A DNA stretch of 64,000 nucleotides, taken from positions 111,001-175,000 of the forward strand of contig CAWZYM010000407.1 of NCBI GenBank assembly GCA_963966185.1, read 5' to 3'. Shown here one piece after another: positions 34,060 to 44,823 of this stretch. Source of the DNA: Rhabditoides inermis (taxonomy: Eukaryota > Nematoda > Chromadorea > Rhabditida > Rhabditidae). The notes under the pieces are model-generated. The model ran no database searches. It saw only the letters and a program-made list of their open reading frames with translations, and was not told the origin of the DNA. The first letter of the stretch is position 1. Every line of letters starts with the position of its first letter. The translations under genes and the position numbers were made by a program.

Positions 34060-36700
34060 AAGACTGTATAAAGATATTTGTGGCTTGTCGTTGGCGGGGG
34101 TGGAATGGTGGCAGTGGGGGTTTGGGGTTCGTTCGAATCGGTGGTGGACTCGGCGGGTGATTGCATCGCGAGTCTGTTCCTCTCCCTCGTTTCCCTGTTC
34201 GAGCTGCAGGCGTCGTTGCGGCAGTTGCCTTGCCGCCCTTGCCCGGCGCCGGGGCTGCTCTCGATCTGGTGGCAGTCACCGGAGATGCAGACCGTCCAGG
34301 TACGATACACTCTTCCCCCTCTAACCTCATTGCAGCCCGATTCCTTCTGGCCCGCCTACTAGTTCCCAGAGCGGCAAACGACGCACTCCACCATCGCGCA
34401 GACAGGTACGGTAGTCTACCGTAGCCGAGAGGTGACGCGTGATGCGGGCGGTCATCAATCGATTATCGATTGTTTTTCGATCGGCATTGATGGCTCGCAC
34501 GTTCCAGGTTACTTCCTTGGAACGCAGAGACGTTTCTCTCGCGACAGTCACAGCGAGGATTGAATGACATGTGCGACAAGGTACCGTGGTTACTGTAGGT
34601 ATCACTGTAAGTACCGTATCCCTAACTCTCTACTTCAGTCTTTATTTGCCCGAAAGTTCCTTCTTTCTCTAGTTCCCAGAGCGGCACAGCGGCACATGTC
34701 CCCGCCCCCGCCACCGAGCCCGCCTATGCTCTGCAAGCTATGAAGGTTCCTTTTTTCTCTCTCCCAATCTCCCACATCCACTTCTACTACTCCTTTTTTC
34801 GTAACATTATCGAATGATTATCGATTGATTAATAATGAAGCACTTATCTAAGAGTCTAGGTCTCCGTGGTGCAAGCGCTCACTTCATATCTTGATCTCTT
34901 CACTACGAATGGGTATGAGCGAAAAACGCACACACTATCACGCAGAAGGTACGGTAGACTACCGTAATTGAGAGGTGACGCGGGCAGTCATCAATCGATT
35001 ATCGATTGGTTTTCGATCGGCATTGATGTTCCAGGTTACTTCCTTGAAACGCACAGACGTTCCTTTCGCGACAGTCGCAGCGAGGATTGAATGACATGTG
35101 CGACAAGGTATCATGGTTACTGTAGGTACCCGTACCACTTTAAGTACCGTAGACCTAATTTTCCGTCTTCAGTCTTGATTCCGGGTCACTCTTTTGGACA
35201 CATCCTATCTATATCATCTAGTTCTCTCCTACCTCTACTCTCTATTCTCTCGAGTAGCTAGTAGTGAAAACGATATTATTTCCTTTTCCCCTACAAAATG
35301 AGAAATTCGTTGGCGCGGGAGAGGCGTCGCGACCTCATCATTAGCACGTCTGGGGACAAGTGGGCGGGGCTTGTGTTGACGTGAGGAATGACGAGGTGTG
35401 GGTGGTTAGTCGATGCAGTGGCGGCGGTGCTGGGTGGTCGGGTGACAGGTAAGCTGTGATACCCTCTCTTCCAGGTGCCGATGCTGACGGCTGCCAGAGA
35501 TAGGCGGCAGTCGCTGCCGAGCCGCCCCGCCCCATGTCGCCCCGCCCCTGCTGAGCTGGCCGCTCGGCCTCCGTCGCCTCGCCCTGCCAAGGCGGCGATG
35601 CCCCGCCCCTGTCGCCCCGCCCCTTATCGCCCCGCCCCTGCCGAACCGCCCTGCTGACCCCGCTCTCGTCTGCCTGCCCTGGAACCAGCAATGAGGAGAT
35701 GTTAGAGGTGGGAAGGGATTACTGTAGATTACCGTAGGCGGTATCCACTGTAGAATCGATCGATGTCGGAGGTGGAAGCGATTTGGAGGCGACTCTGGTT
35801 GGCGAGGGTCGCCCTCACTCGCTCATTTATCGTTTTCGTTCGATTCGGCACGCACGCACGCTCTCACTCTATTCTATTTTGCTCTGAATTCGTGATCGAT
35901 TATCGATCAATCACTGAGGCACCGACTGTAGATGACAGATACTGTAGATAAGAATTCTCGAAAGGTGGTGACGGGAGCGGGGCGTAGTCACCGATCGATT
36001 ATCGGTTGATTATCGATTCGTATTGATGATTTTTGTACTTTTAGGTTACATACACCCCTCCGCGCTGTTTACTGAGCCAACCGTTCTGATCTAGCTGGCC
36101 GCTCCGCCCCTGTCGACCCGCCCCCTGCTCACCTACCTTCCCAGGAACAAGCAAAAAGGTACACACGCTCCCAGATAACAGACTACCATAGTTGATAAAT
36201 GGTAGTATTCACATATCGATCTTCGATCGAGTCGATTGGTTATCGATTTTCTTTGATGATGTGCATGTTTTAGGTTGCTTGCTCTCTCCCGGAAGTTGGA
36301 TGTTGTTTGGAACTCGCCCTAGTGTAACCCCTCCGCCACTCGCCCACTCTCAGGTGCATGTCTGTCTGTATATCTCCTTTCTTGCTGTATTTTATTCCTA
36401 AATAATCTGATAATTTATAATCAATGGCTACGTCGACTCCGGCAAGGCGATGAAGACCAAGATGCGTCAACAAGATGACAAAACCGACGATTCCAGTTTC
36501 TTCTGTGTTTGAATGTGTTTCTTTGTTCCTAATAAAAGTATTTGTTTCTGGTTGTCTTGTGGTTGTTTATAAAATGGTGTTAATTGAAAAGGACTAGGAT
36601 GCGGGATAGTTTGGTGGAAAATCGCTGAACTGTGAGAAGTGCGTAAAAGGGTTACTGTAATAGTAATTGAATTAGGTATACTGTAGATTGAGTACGAGAA
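34060..36700 (+). repeat. Composite repeat, copy B (empty site for the Ngaro-like insertion)
   Basis: Matches copy A (6780-6841 plus 11388-15140). GGCAGTGGGGGTTTGGGG at 34110-34127 is continuous here, where copy A is split by 4.5 kb. A module of about 250 bp (hairpin TACGGTAGNCTACCGTA, ATCAATCGATTATCGATTG, TTCCTTGNAACGCA, then GTACCGTGGTTACTGTAGGT) occurs twice, at about 34390-34640 and 34935-35165. AATAAAAG near 36531 may be a polyadenylation signal shared with copy A. No product was recognised. Confidence 0.65.
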
Positions 36701-37600
36701 TCCCTCACGAGAATCGTTAGTGGCTGCCGAAAGCGCGCGCGACCCTGCTCATTAGTACCGGATCCCCCCGTGAGACCCCCGAGGCGCACGGACCCCGCGG
36801 GTGAGGGCGCCTGGTCGATCTGGCGGTGCTACCGGCGAGTACTGTACTCGAGTCACACTTGATTACTGCACGTTGAATCTGATATGTTAAACCCGGCGCA
36901 ACTCGCTCGCTGGCAGTTTCTGGCTGCCCGAAGCATTCGAATACGTTTTGCGCTGATAACTTGCACAGTGACCCAACAATATAATATACTGTTTGAATCC
37001 TGGTGACGCGAGAAATCGATTGCACCAAACCGGAAGTTTCTAGCTGAAAAACTGACCAAGTTGTTCACGATAGGGCTTTGGTCAGAAGAGAGTGATAGAA
37101 TATCGATATTTTTTTTTGCAAAAAAATAGGTGTCGCGCGAGAGCCGCGCGCGAAGGGAGAAGAGGCGAAATTGAGAGCTCGTGCATGACGTGTCTAAGGT
37201 CTTTATCCCTCGTCGGTCAAAAGTTCGGCGCGCGCAGCGCGCAAAATCCGATGTTTGCATAGTGATAACTAGTGTTGTACATAGGTGATAACTAGTGATG
37301 AATCTTTGACTATTGAATGTGTCTGATGTCTGCTGGCGTCATGTATGTGCTATAAGATGACTGAATGAATGGTGATCGAAAATGGGGGTTAGTGAAGGTT
37401 GAGTGAAGAGTGACTATTAGTGGTCAGACAAGTGATATGGCAAGTGATAAAAGTGATATCAGTGATGGATCATTGAGTGATTGTAGTGTGATATGGAGTA
37501 TGACACATGATTGGGAGGTCTTTTCAAGGTGATTTCGATAAGATGGACTGTCAATATTCGCTGTATGCTAATGAAGTGATGAAATCAGTGATACATGATA
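36701..37600. other. Intergenic stretch; GTGATA-rich tract
   Basis: No supported gene. 37262-37600 is rich in GTGATAACTAGTG and AGTGATATCAGTGA repeats. CGGCGCGCGCAGCGCGCAAAA at about 37227 recurs near 38581. Confidence 0.35.
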
Positions 37601-37604
37601 ACTA

Positions 37605-38250
37605 GCCTGGACCGTCCTACTAGGAAACTAGAATCTGACCCCCGTCCTAGTAGGAAACTAGAATGGATTTCGGAAACTAGGCGACTAGCTAGTCGACTAT
37701 ATAGGACAGCTGCTTGTTTCGCCTACATAGTTGACTAGCTAGTCGACTATGTAGGAAAAAAATGCAATTTCATTATTAGCATCAAAAGAGTGTGATTATT
37801 TGATACGCTTCAATTGTTGAGTAATCACACATGTTCTTCCTCAGAAAACTATACATATGACGAAAGCGCTAGGTGCATATTGGTTACTGCGGGAATGTCA
37901 TCCCGAAAGAATCGCCTCTGCCGCAGTGTCCTGATAGCGCAGTGGTAAGAGTTCAGAGTAGAAATCTTGTGGTATGGTACATCATGTAAGTTCGATTCAT
38001 GTCGTTGCCAAACTGTTGTACTGCTAATGAAAATACTTTTGTGTAATTTTATTCTAGTTTAAATGCCAGATGACGTCATCTAAACAACTTTTTTCGAAAT
38101 CATGAAAACTCGCTTTCCTACATAGTCGCCTAGTTCCCTCCTATATAGTCGCCTAGATCTCACTACGGTTGTTCGTATAGGTGCCTAGATCATTAATTCT
38201 AGTCGCCTATATAGGACAGATTCTAGGCCGACTACTAGTCGGGGTTCAGC
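37605..38250. mobile_element. Inverted-repeat element built of CTAG-containing units, with nested tRNA-like insert
   Basis: The left side has repeated AACTAGGCGACTA and CGACTATGTAGGA units. The right side has the same units inverted (TCCTACATAGTCGCCTAG, CTAGTCGCCTATATAGGAC). At 37931-38012, ATAGCGCAGTGGTAAGAG and AAGTTCGATTCATG look like A and B boxes of a tRNA-like insert. No coding capacity. Confidence 0.5.
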
Positions 38251-38254
38251 CGAG

Positions 38255-39185
38255 AAAGTGATCAGAGTGATAACAAGGCGGGTTGGTGAATAGTTGGTTG
38301 TGAGGTACATGTTTCCAAATGAGTTGTCACGTATGTTCGATTGAATCATGAAAGTGTGCCGTTGAAAATGGGTCCGGTCGACCAAAATTGCAAGTGAGGG
38401 TTAAGTGAAGAGTAGTGAAGAGAGAAGTGGCAAACTCATCGAAACTTTTCATTACAGGATTTTTTTCCGTCAGATGAATAATCTATAAAGCAGATTTGTT
38501 GATTTCGTTAAAAATGGAAGCACTAGTTAAAGTAAGTCGACAATTAAAACTAAGGTCATGATTCCAGTCGCTGTCAATGTCCGGCGCGCAGCGCGCAAAA
38601 GCGATGATCAGTAAAGTCCTCTTAAAGGAATGTACCACTCTAAATTTATTTTCTTCGATTTTGTTCATAATGTAATATGATATTCTTATCAAAATTATCT
38701 ATCCAGTGAGCCTAAGCTCTTTGTAAAAAAAATATTTACAAAATAAATCCAAAATTATTTTTTCACTACGATAGCACAAACAACGTTAAGATTACTGCGT
38801 TTATTCTGCACTTTTGACATTTAAAAATGCTTTGAGCGAACGGGTGTACACTAGCGTCACAATACCGGACGTACAGTCCGGTTTCGGTGTTATAATAAAG
38901 CATTGTGCACATAAGCAGTGATCAGCTGATATTCGGTTTATTGCAGTTTTCGAAGTTTACTTGTTTCAAGTGTCTGTTCATGTTGTATTGTACGTTATAA
39001 TAATTCATATTGTTCGTTAGAAGATTTTGTTACTTTGTTTAACTCATAGAATTCATTTTACAATCGATAACATCATTTTTTCACTTGTTGAAATGCACAG
39101 CGAGGGGTTCGTCTCCCGAGTCGTCGTCCTTATTCTATTATTTTACCGATCTTTTAACGTTTTGAATGTTTAGAAGTCGTGTCGT
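38255..39185. other. AT-rich intergenic stretch
   Basis: No supported gene. Confidence 0.35.
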
Positions 39186-39189
39186 GTAC

Positions 39190-39462
39190 ATACTTGCGAC
39201 GTCCGGCGTGGAAGCAGCGCGCACCTCGCACGCCCACTTTCGACCGAACGAATACGTGGGTTATCAATTTGTCAATTTGCTTTGTTGTGTATTGATTAAC
39301 GTTGTTCAGATCGACCTTCTCGCCGATGGCTGGCTGCACCCTGCGCAGTTGCAGTACAAGCAGGGCTGGCTGCGCGTCTTTCCCGACCACCACAAGACCA
39401 ACGAGCTCGTTCAGCTCACCTACTACAAAAGCACGTACAAGGAGAAGCTCAAAAACAAGTCT
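39190..39462 (+). pseudogene. Host-gene exon(s), unrecognised, plus-strand copy
   Basis: After a GTTGTTCAG acceptor the block 39310-39462 encodes IDLLADGWLHPAQLQ, WLRVFPDHHKTNELVQLTYY and KSTYKEKLKNK, clearly protein-like. No donor or continuing exon is evident downstream. A degenerate inverted copy lies at 40020-40140. I do not recognise the family. This may be an isolated fragment. Confidence 0.4.
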
Positions 39463-39597
39463 TGTTATTTGATCTCAATTGGCTTCCGGTGATAATACTC
39501 ATAGCTGTTGAATTTTGTCACACTTGTCTTATTTATGTTGTTGATGTTGTTGATGTAAGATAAAATTGTGAAATATTCGAAGCAAAATTTCATTCTT

Positions 39598-40330
39598 CAC
39601 ATATACAGGGGGTAGAGTTTGAGATGAGGATGATGGGATGAAACGAGGTTCTTGTACGAGCGACGGTTCTTGAGCTTGTAGTAGAAGTCGGGCTCTTCGT
39701 CCCACAGACCCAGGTGCGCGCCCGCGGCCGGATTCGTCCTGCAAACAACATTAATGTCACAACAAAATTGTGATAAGAACTTGACATTCAATAAATAAGG
39801 CAAATTAACACGCACCTGTTTGTTGTAGTCGTGCTGCATGAGAAGATCCTAGGTGTTCTTCTGAGTGAGCTGCAAACAACCTAGTACATATAGTGTACAA
39901 CCAATACAAAATTAATGCATATACATAGTACATAATCTCGCTATATTAACCTAGCAGATTAACGAACACTGATCGAACATCACAAACTAATAAAACGGTC
40001 AACACATTGCGAACCTGAGCTTCTCCTTGTACGTGTTTCTGTAGTGTGTGAGCTGGACGAGCGGAGCTCGTTGGTCTTGTGGTGGTCGGAGAAGACGCGA
40101 ACTGCGCAGCGTGCAGCCAGCCATCGGCGAGAAGGTCGATCTGAACAACGTCAATCAATACATACACTCAATCAATGAAAATGTATTTGTCAAATAAATC
40201 AATACACAAAAATCGTCGTATATGGTGAATCGTCACTGGCGGAATACTCACTTGACGTTCTCCTCATCGGTCGTCCTGAGTCTGACTGAGTGTACACAGG
40301 GCTGAGCGCATCATGTCGCCAGACTCGTAG
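39598..40330 (-). pseudogene. Decayed minus-strand copy of the same gene
   Basis: Reading from right to left: a block at about 40330-40253 (VYESGDMMRSALCTLSQTQ) with a frame change and stop, a copy of the 39310-39462 exon (40143-40020) lacking about 25 bp internally, a block at 39870-39818 with an in-frame TAG (LTQKNT*DLLMQHDYNKQ), and a last block at 39738-39598 (NPAAGAHLGLWDEEPDFYYK). The block order suggests the original exon order. Several lesions make it a pseudogene. Confidence 0.5.
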
Positions 40331-40649
40331 ACCTGAAATATTCATTGCTTACCAATAATCAAACAAATATTAACAGCACAACACAATAACAACGCAATAA
40401 AGGTTCAATCATTCACTGGGATCGGTAACATCAAGAAAACCGATGTACGAGTTATTATGATAGGGATATTTCATATGTGATTTCAATCGCGGCGCTAACG
40501 GACACGAGGTGATGGTGTATGTCATACGCAAGCATAGCATATGTACATGATCGCGATGCTCGCCTTGTCGGCGTAGAAGCGGAACAAAAGCAAAATACGA
40601 AACATTTACACAATAACAAACACTCCTTCAAACTCGTACATAAACGGGA

Positions 40650-40735
40650 GTGAATAAAACCCGAACCCGAACCCGAACCCCGAACCCCGAACCCTGGTGA
40701 ATAAAACCCGAACCCGAACCCAAACCCGAACCCTA
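40650..40735. repeat. (CCCGAA)n-type repeat
   Basis: Short array of CCGAACCCGAACC units; same hexamer as the larger array downstream but opposite strand. Confidence 0.85.
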
Positions 40736-40989
40736 AATCTTGATATAAGGGTAAAATAAAGATGTAAAACATGAATAAATGAATTGTTTTAGCTACCACG
40801 AGCCTTTTGAAACAGCGCATATCAAAAACTACAACGTTTTGATTGTAGGAATAAACGGCAAACGTACACAAACGTAGTAATGCAACGTATATATGTCATA
40901 TGCTTGCCACACTTTCAATATAAACAATTTCCAATACATACACGATTGTTTTTAAGACATTTTTCAATCATTTGAAGCGAAAAGAACGC

Positions 40990-41430
40990 GATTCGGCGCG
41001 ATTCGCGTGGGTTCGGGTAGGGTTCGGGTAGGGTTCGGGTGCGCTCGCCACACCCGAACCCTCACTGCAATCAGTTATTATCCACCTGGATGAGTCGAAA
41101 CCGTGAAGATACATAGCCAACTACTATTTCAGATCGCCTGCCACTGCTCCGAATGAAAACAGTGTGTCGTAGAGCGCGATTCGCGTGGGTTCGGGTAGGG
41201 TTCGGGTAGGGTTCGGGTGCGCTCGCCACACCCGAACCTTCACTGCAATCAGTTATTATCCACCTGGATGAGTCCAAACCGTGATGATACATAGCCAACT
41301 ACTATTTCAGATCGCCTGCCACTGCTCTGAATAAAAACAGTGTGTCGTAGGGCGCGATTCGCGTGGGTTCGGGTAGGGTTCGGGTGGGTTCGGGTGCGCT
41401 CGCCACACCCGAACCCTCACTGCAATCAGT
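40990..41430. repeat. ~182-bp tandem repeat with GGGTTCGGGTA core
   Basis: Two full units and a partial third: GATTCGCGTGGGTTCGGGTA, a CGCTCGCCACACCCGAACC arm, CACTGCAATCAGTTATTATC and CATAGCCAACTACTATTTCA. GGGTTCGGG and CCCGAACCC within each unit can pair. G-runs could form quadruplexes. Not the canonical TTAGGG telomere repeat. Confidence 0.9.
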
Positions 41431-41431
41431 T

Positions 41432-41765
41432 ACATTTTCTTTAAAAAGTACTTGCGTAAAGAGATTCACTTTGTCTTAACCCAATGCAACAAAAGCACAT
41501 GCATAAAACATAAAACGTTTACAAATACTAACACAAACCTGCGCATACCGGACTGTTAAAGTAACATTTGAAATACTTATTAGGATACAAAAAAATTATA
41601 CATAACGTCAATATTAGGAGAGAGAGAGAGGCGCAGGTTTGTGTTAGTATTTGTAAACGTTTTATGTTTTATGCATGTGCTTTTGTTGCATTGGGTTAAG
41701 ACAAAGTGAATCTCTTTACGCAAGTACTTTTTAAAGAAAATGTATGTGCTTTTGTTAAATTTCAT
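41432..41765. mobile_element. Foldback MITE, copy 2
   Basis: Inverted arms (ACATTTTCTTTAAAAAGTAC outward; arms about 110 bp at 41435-41547 and 41630-41740) are related to copy 1 at 28150. A short GA tract lies in the centre. Downstream flanks of both copies share TATGTGCTTTTGTT, so the element may extend further. Confidence 0.75.
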
Positions 41766-41859
41766 TGAAATTTTTACTATACGCTGAAGTATGACTACTC
41801 ATCTTTACCTCTCACTGTCTCACTATCTCACTGATTTCTCTCCCTTCTCCCGCTATTGT

Positions 41860-41990
41860 TCTCTCTCTCTATCTCTCTCTCACTCTCACTCACTCACTCA
41901 CTCACTCACTCACTCACTCACTCTCTTTTCTCTCCCCCCGCTCTCTCTCGCTCTCTTCTTTCTCTCCTGTTCTTTCTCTCTCTGCTCTCT
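41860..41990. repeat. CT-rich tract with (CACT)n
   Basis: Low-complexity CTCTCT, CACTCACT and CTCTCTC sequence. Confidence 0.85.
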
Positions 41991-42086
41991 CTAGTAGTAA
42001 GTATGTGTTTGTGTGTACACGACCATGAATCCCAAAGGGGGCGTGGCTTATTCAGGAGTGGGCGGGACTTAGCCAAAACTTTATTT

Positions 42087-42436
42087 TCAGAAAAAAACGT
42101 GCACATGGTATGAATGCACAGGGGTGTACTTGTTCGCATTGTGGTGGTTGTTGTTGATGGGGTACGCGATCTTAGGCTCATGGCTGAAAAGTAACTATTA
42201 GAATCAGTACTGAAGTCAGAATATGTAACAACTCACAGGAGGCTGTCTTCCCTGACATATAGATCCCATTTCATGGTACTTCTGATGCATTGAGCATTGT
42301 ACCAACAGTGATCGACAGCTGATACATGTAGTGATAAGAAGTATGTTGATAAAGAGTTGCACTCACCGTTGTTGATGTCCGTGATGTAGATGTTCAAGAG
42401 ATCGGTGTAATCACAGGTGATGTAATAGAAATACAT
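42087..42436 (-). CDS. Small spliced gene, unrecognised (82 aa)
   Basis: Exons 42367-42436, 42237-42318 and 42087-42183 join in phase (G|CT, CT|C) with GT-AG introns of 48-53 nt. The product starts MYFYYITCDYTDLLNIYITD and ends with the His-rich HSYHVHVFF. AATAAA overlaps the region just after the stop (complement of 42080-42085). No domain was recognised. It lies next to the Polinton genes, in the same orientation as its first minus-strand genes, and may belong to that element or to the host. Confidence 0.45.
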
Positions 42437-42539
42437 AGTAGAAAGCGAGCGTTCATGATCGAAGTGCAGCGAGAAATAAAACCGGATTTCCAGTTCAGTG
42501 ACCTTGCCACACCCCTTCCGCCGTCTCGACCCCTAACTG

Positions 42540-42560
42540 TCTGGTCTCTCTCTCTCCCCT

Positions 42561-42613
<53 letters not shown>
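42540..42613. repeat. (CT)n microsatellite
   Basis: About 60 bp of CT repeats within CT/CCG-rich sequence. Confidence 0.9.
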
Positions 42614-42616
<3 letters not shown>

Positions 42617-42839
42617 CACCCACTCCCCCGCTCACCCCTGCCTCGTGCCCCCGCGCTCTACCGTAACCACCCCTCACCCCTGCCCTACATGTCTCGTTCT
42701 CTGCTCTCTCACAGCACCCGCTCACGCTGCCTCGCGCTAGCACCCTACCGTAACCTCCCCTCTCTGTCTGGTATCTCTTCTATCTCCCGCTGAAAGCCTT
42801 GCAACTGAAATTGTACGTTTATCTACGAGGGACCGAAAT

Positions 42840-43242
42840 TCAAATACGCCTGCGAGATGCACAAATGTAGACCGCCATGATCACAATTACAACGATCAAG
42901 AGAGTGTGAGTTAGTAGTGCAGTGAAAATCAAGAGGTCGGTGTTAGGGGAGATCGGCTTGCTTGCCTGTATTTCTTGTTTCACAGCCTCGAATTGGCTAG
43001 ACATGGCGTTGTTCCAAACGTTGAGATCGCAGAGATAGGTTGAGAGAGCCGTCGCACATTTACATTCGAACAATGTAGGGTGGCTGAATATAGTTACAAT
43101 TGCACATAACTTTACATGATTGAACTCACTCCATGTGAGTCATACACAACTCATTCTTACTGCAACCGTCGCACAGCGATTGATCCTCAGTGGGGGTCCA
43201 TTGCGCCGCACATAACGTAACCAATAACAACCAGTACAGCAT
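42840..43242 (-). CDS. Small type I membrane protein, Polinton-linked (118 aa)
   Basis: Exons 43130-43242 and 42840-43083 join in phase (GA|C). A signal peptide is visible (MLYWLLLVTLCAAQ), followed by a short Cys-rich ectodomain (CDGCSKNELC, ECKCATALSTYLC; about six Cys), a Gln/Glu-rich helix, and one membrane segment (LLTHTLLIVVIVIMAVYI) with a basic tail RRRI. This is the layout of a small surface glycoprotein. It lies at the left flank of the Polinton. No family recognised; a virion envelope or attachment role would be a guess. Confidence 0.55.
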
Positions 43243-43350
43243 TCTATAACATTTATAAGAGTTCGAACAATGTGAAAGTGAAAGTGAAAAACATGACAAT
43301 GGTGAAGTATGTTTTGAATATCGGAGGGGGTGATTATGTTGTCACAATAT

Positions 43351-44096
43351 TTATGTTTTGGAATATATAGCGCGAAAGTCTGAACGATTAGATGGGAGAA
43401 ATTGAAATGTCAGTTTCATGGAACGAAGAGGGGAGGACTTGTTGCTTTGCATGGTTTTGTACCACATACGTGCGCACTCGATTGCAGTCTTTCCGATATC
43501 CGGAGACATTTCAATGTCCATATCCTGTCCATAGTTTTCAGTATTCCCTATCAGTATAAGCCCCTTCAAAGTGCCCGAGATGTTTGCAGCTTGTTGAGCT
43601 CTCATGATAGCAGCACGGAAGAGCTGAAAGAAAAAACAAACAAAAATGAGTGTTAAAAAGAACCCCTGTGGAACTCACCCTGGGAAGGAATACTGTACGA
43701 GTAGCCAAATCTTCATTCTTGAAGTTGAGCATGCATGTAAACTCCTTGAGCAGTTTGTTTTTCCGAGGTTGTACTTTCGATGGTTCTGTTTCATCGATCG
43801 CTTTGTTCAGCGTTTCCAACATCTCTTTCTCCGTATCGGTCAAATCTCGCTGGCCAGTTCCGAACACTATGCAAAAGCTACATTACATTATAATAGTACA
43901 GGATACATACCTTGTTGAGTAGATGTTTCATCACAGTCAGTGATAGAGGCGCATTCCCATATCGGATGATCTATAGTATTTGACTGTTTGAATGTAGTTT
44001 ACTTGTAAACTAACATGGATTATCCAACTCAGGTGCACTCTCGTCAATGTATTCCTCGAATGGTGGGTCCTCGTCTTCGTCACCGAAATAGTCCAT
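43351..44096 (-). CDS. Spliced Polinton-linked protein, unrecognised (200 aa)
   Basis: Four exons (44015-44096, 43911-43970, 43679-43866, 43351-43623) join in phase through GT-AG introns. The N-terminus is strongly acidic (MDYFGDEDEDPPFEEYIDES). The middle and C-terminus look globular (LLKEFTCMLNFKNEDLATRT, CARMWYKTMQSNKSSPL, LTFQFLPSNRSDF). It is divergently transcribed from the 44824 gene across a ~730-bp spacer that carries the repeated promoter-like module. No domain recognised. Confidence 0.55.
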
Positions 44097-44159
44097 AGTT
44101 GTTGATAGCGAATTCGAGCTATCTGATTTTGAAATATGACAATATGCAGTTTCAACACA

Positions 44160-44590
44160 CTCACACCTGTTCACTTTTTGTGAGTGCGGTGGATCGTGAA
44201 TTTCGAATGTAGTGAAAGTGACTTGAGTGGAACGGTATCAAGATTGAATGAGTGGGAAGTGAAATTTGAATTCGAACTATCCAGTCTTGTGTAGATGGGC
44301 TATTCGATAATTGAGAGATTGCAACATTGATCCAATCAGGCGGGGAGATTAAAGGCTTCAACACTCACACCCGTTCACTTTTTGCACATGCTGTGGATCG
44401 TGAATTTCGAAAGCGGTGAGATTGCCTGGAGCGGAACGGTATCAAGATTAGAATGAGGTGTGAAATTTGAATTCGAACTATCCAGTCTTGTGTAGATGGG
44501 ATATTCGATAAGGGATAGATTGCAACATTGATTCAATCAAGCGGGGGAGATTAAAGGATTCAACACTCACACCCGTTCACTTTTTGTAAG
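44160..44590 (+). promoter_or_regulatory. Promoter-like module, two tandem copies
   Basis: Two ~200-bp units (about 44160-44365 and 44366-44575) share ACTCACACCYGTTCACTTTT, GTGGATCGTGAATTTCGAA, AACGGTATCAAGATT, GAATTCGAACTATCCAGTCT and TGTGTAGATGG. A third, diverged copy in the same orientation lies at 63540-63680, upstream of another minus-strand gene. The position between divergent genes suggests a promoter or replication-associated element. TTGAATTCGAA is palindrome-like. Confidence 0.5.
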
Positions 44591-44823
44591 TACGTGATGG
44601 GTGGATCGAGAATGCGCGAAGAGCTGTTGAGTGAAGGTCATCGCTACAGTAACCCACTGCGCGCGAGAATCGTTCTATATAATTGCAAGTGTATAGAGCG
44701 ATCTCTTCTTTCATTGCATGGTCGTATTTATGTATTTTTTTTGTTTATTTACTTCGGTTTCGTGTGTATGCGTGTTGTTCATACTGCACCATTTCGTACT
44801 TAAAATAATAATTCTATTTTCAG

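Noticed and set aside
36720..36840. Possible rRNA fragment (GC-rich block)
   Set aside because: No recognisable rRNA core sequence on either strand.
40650..41430. Telomere array
   Set aside because: The hexamer is GGGTTC-type in a 182-bp unit, not a simple terminal repeat, and it lies between ordinary sequences.
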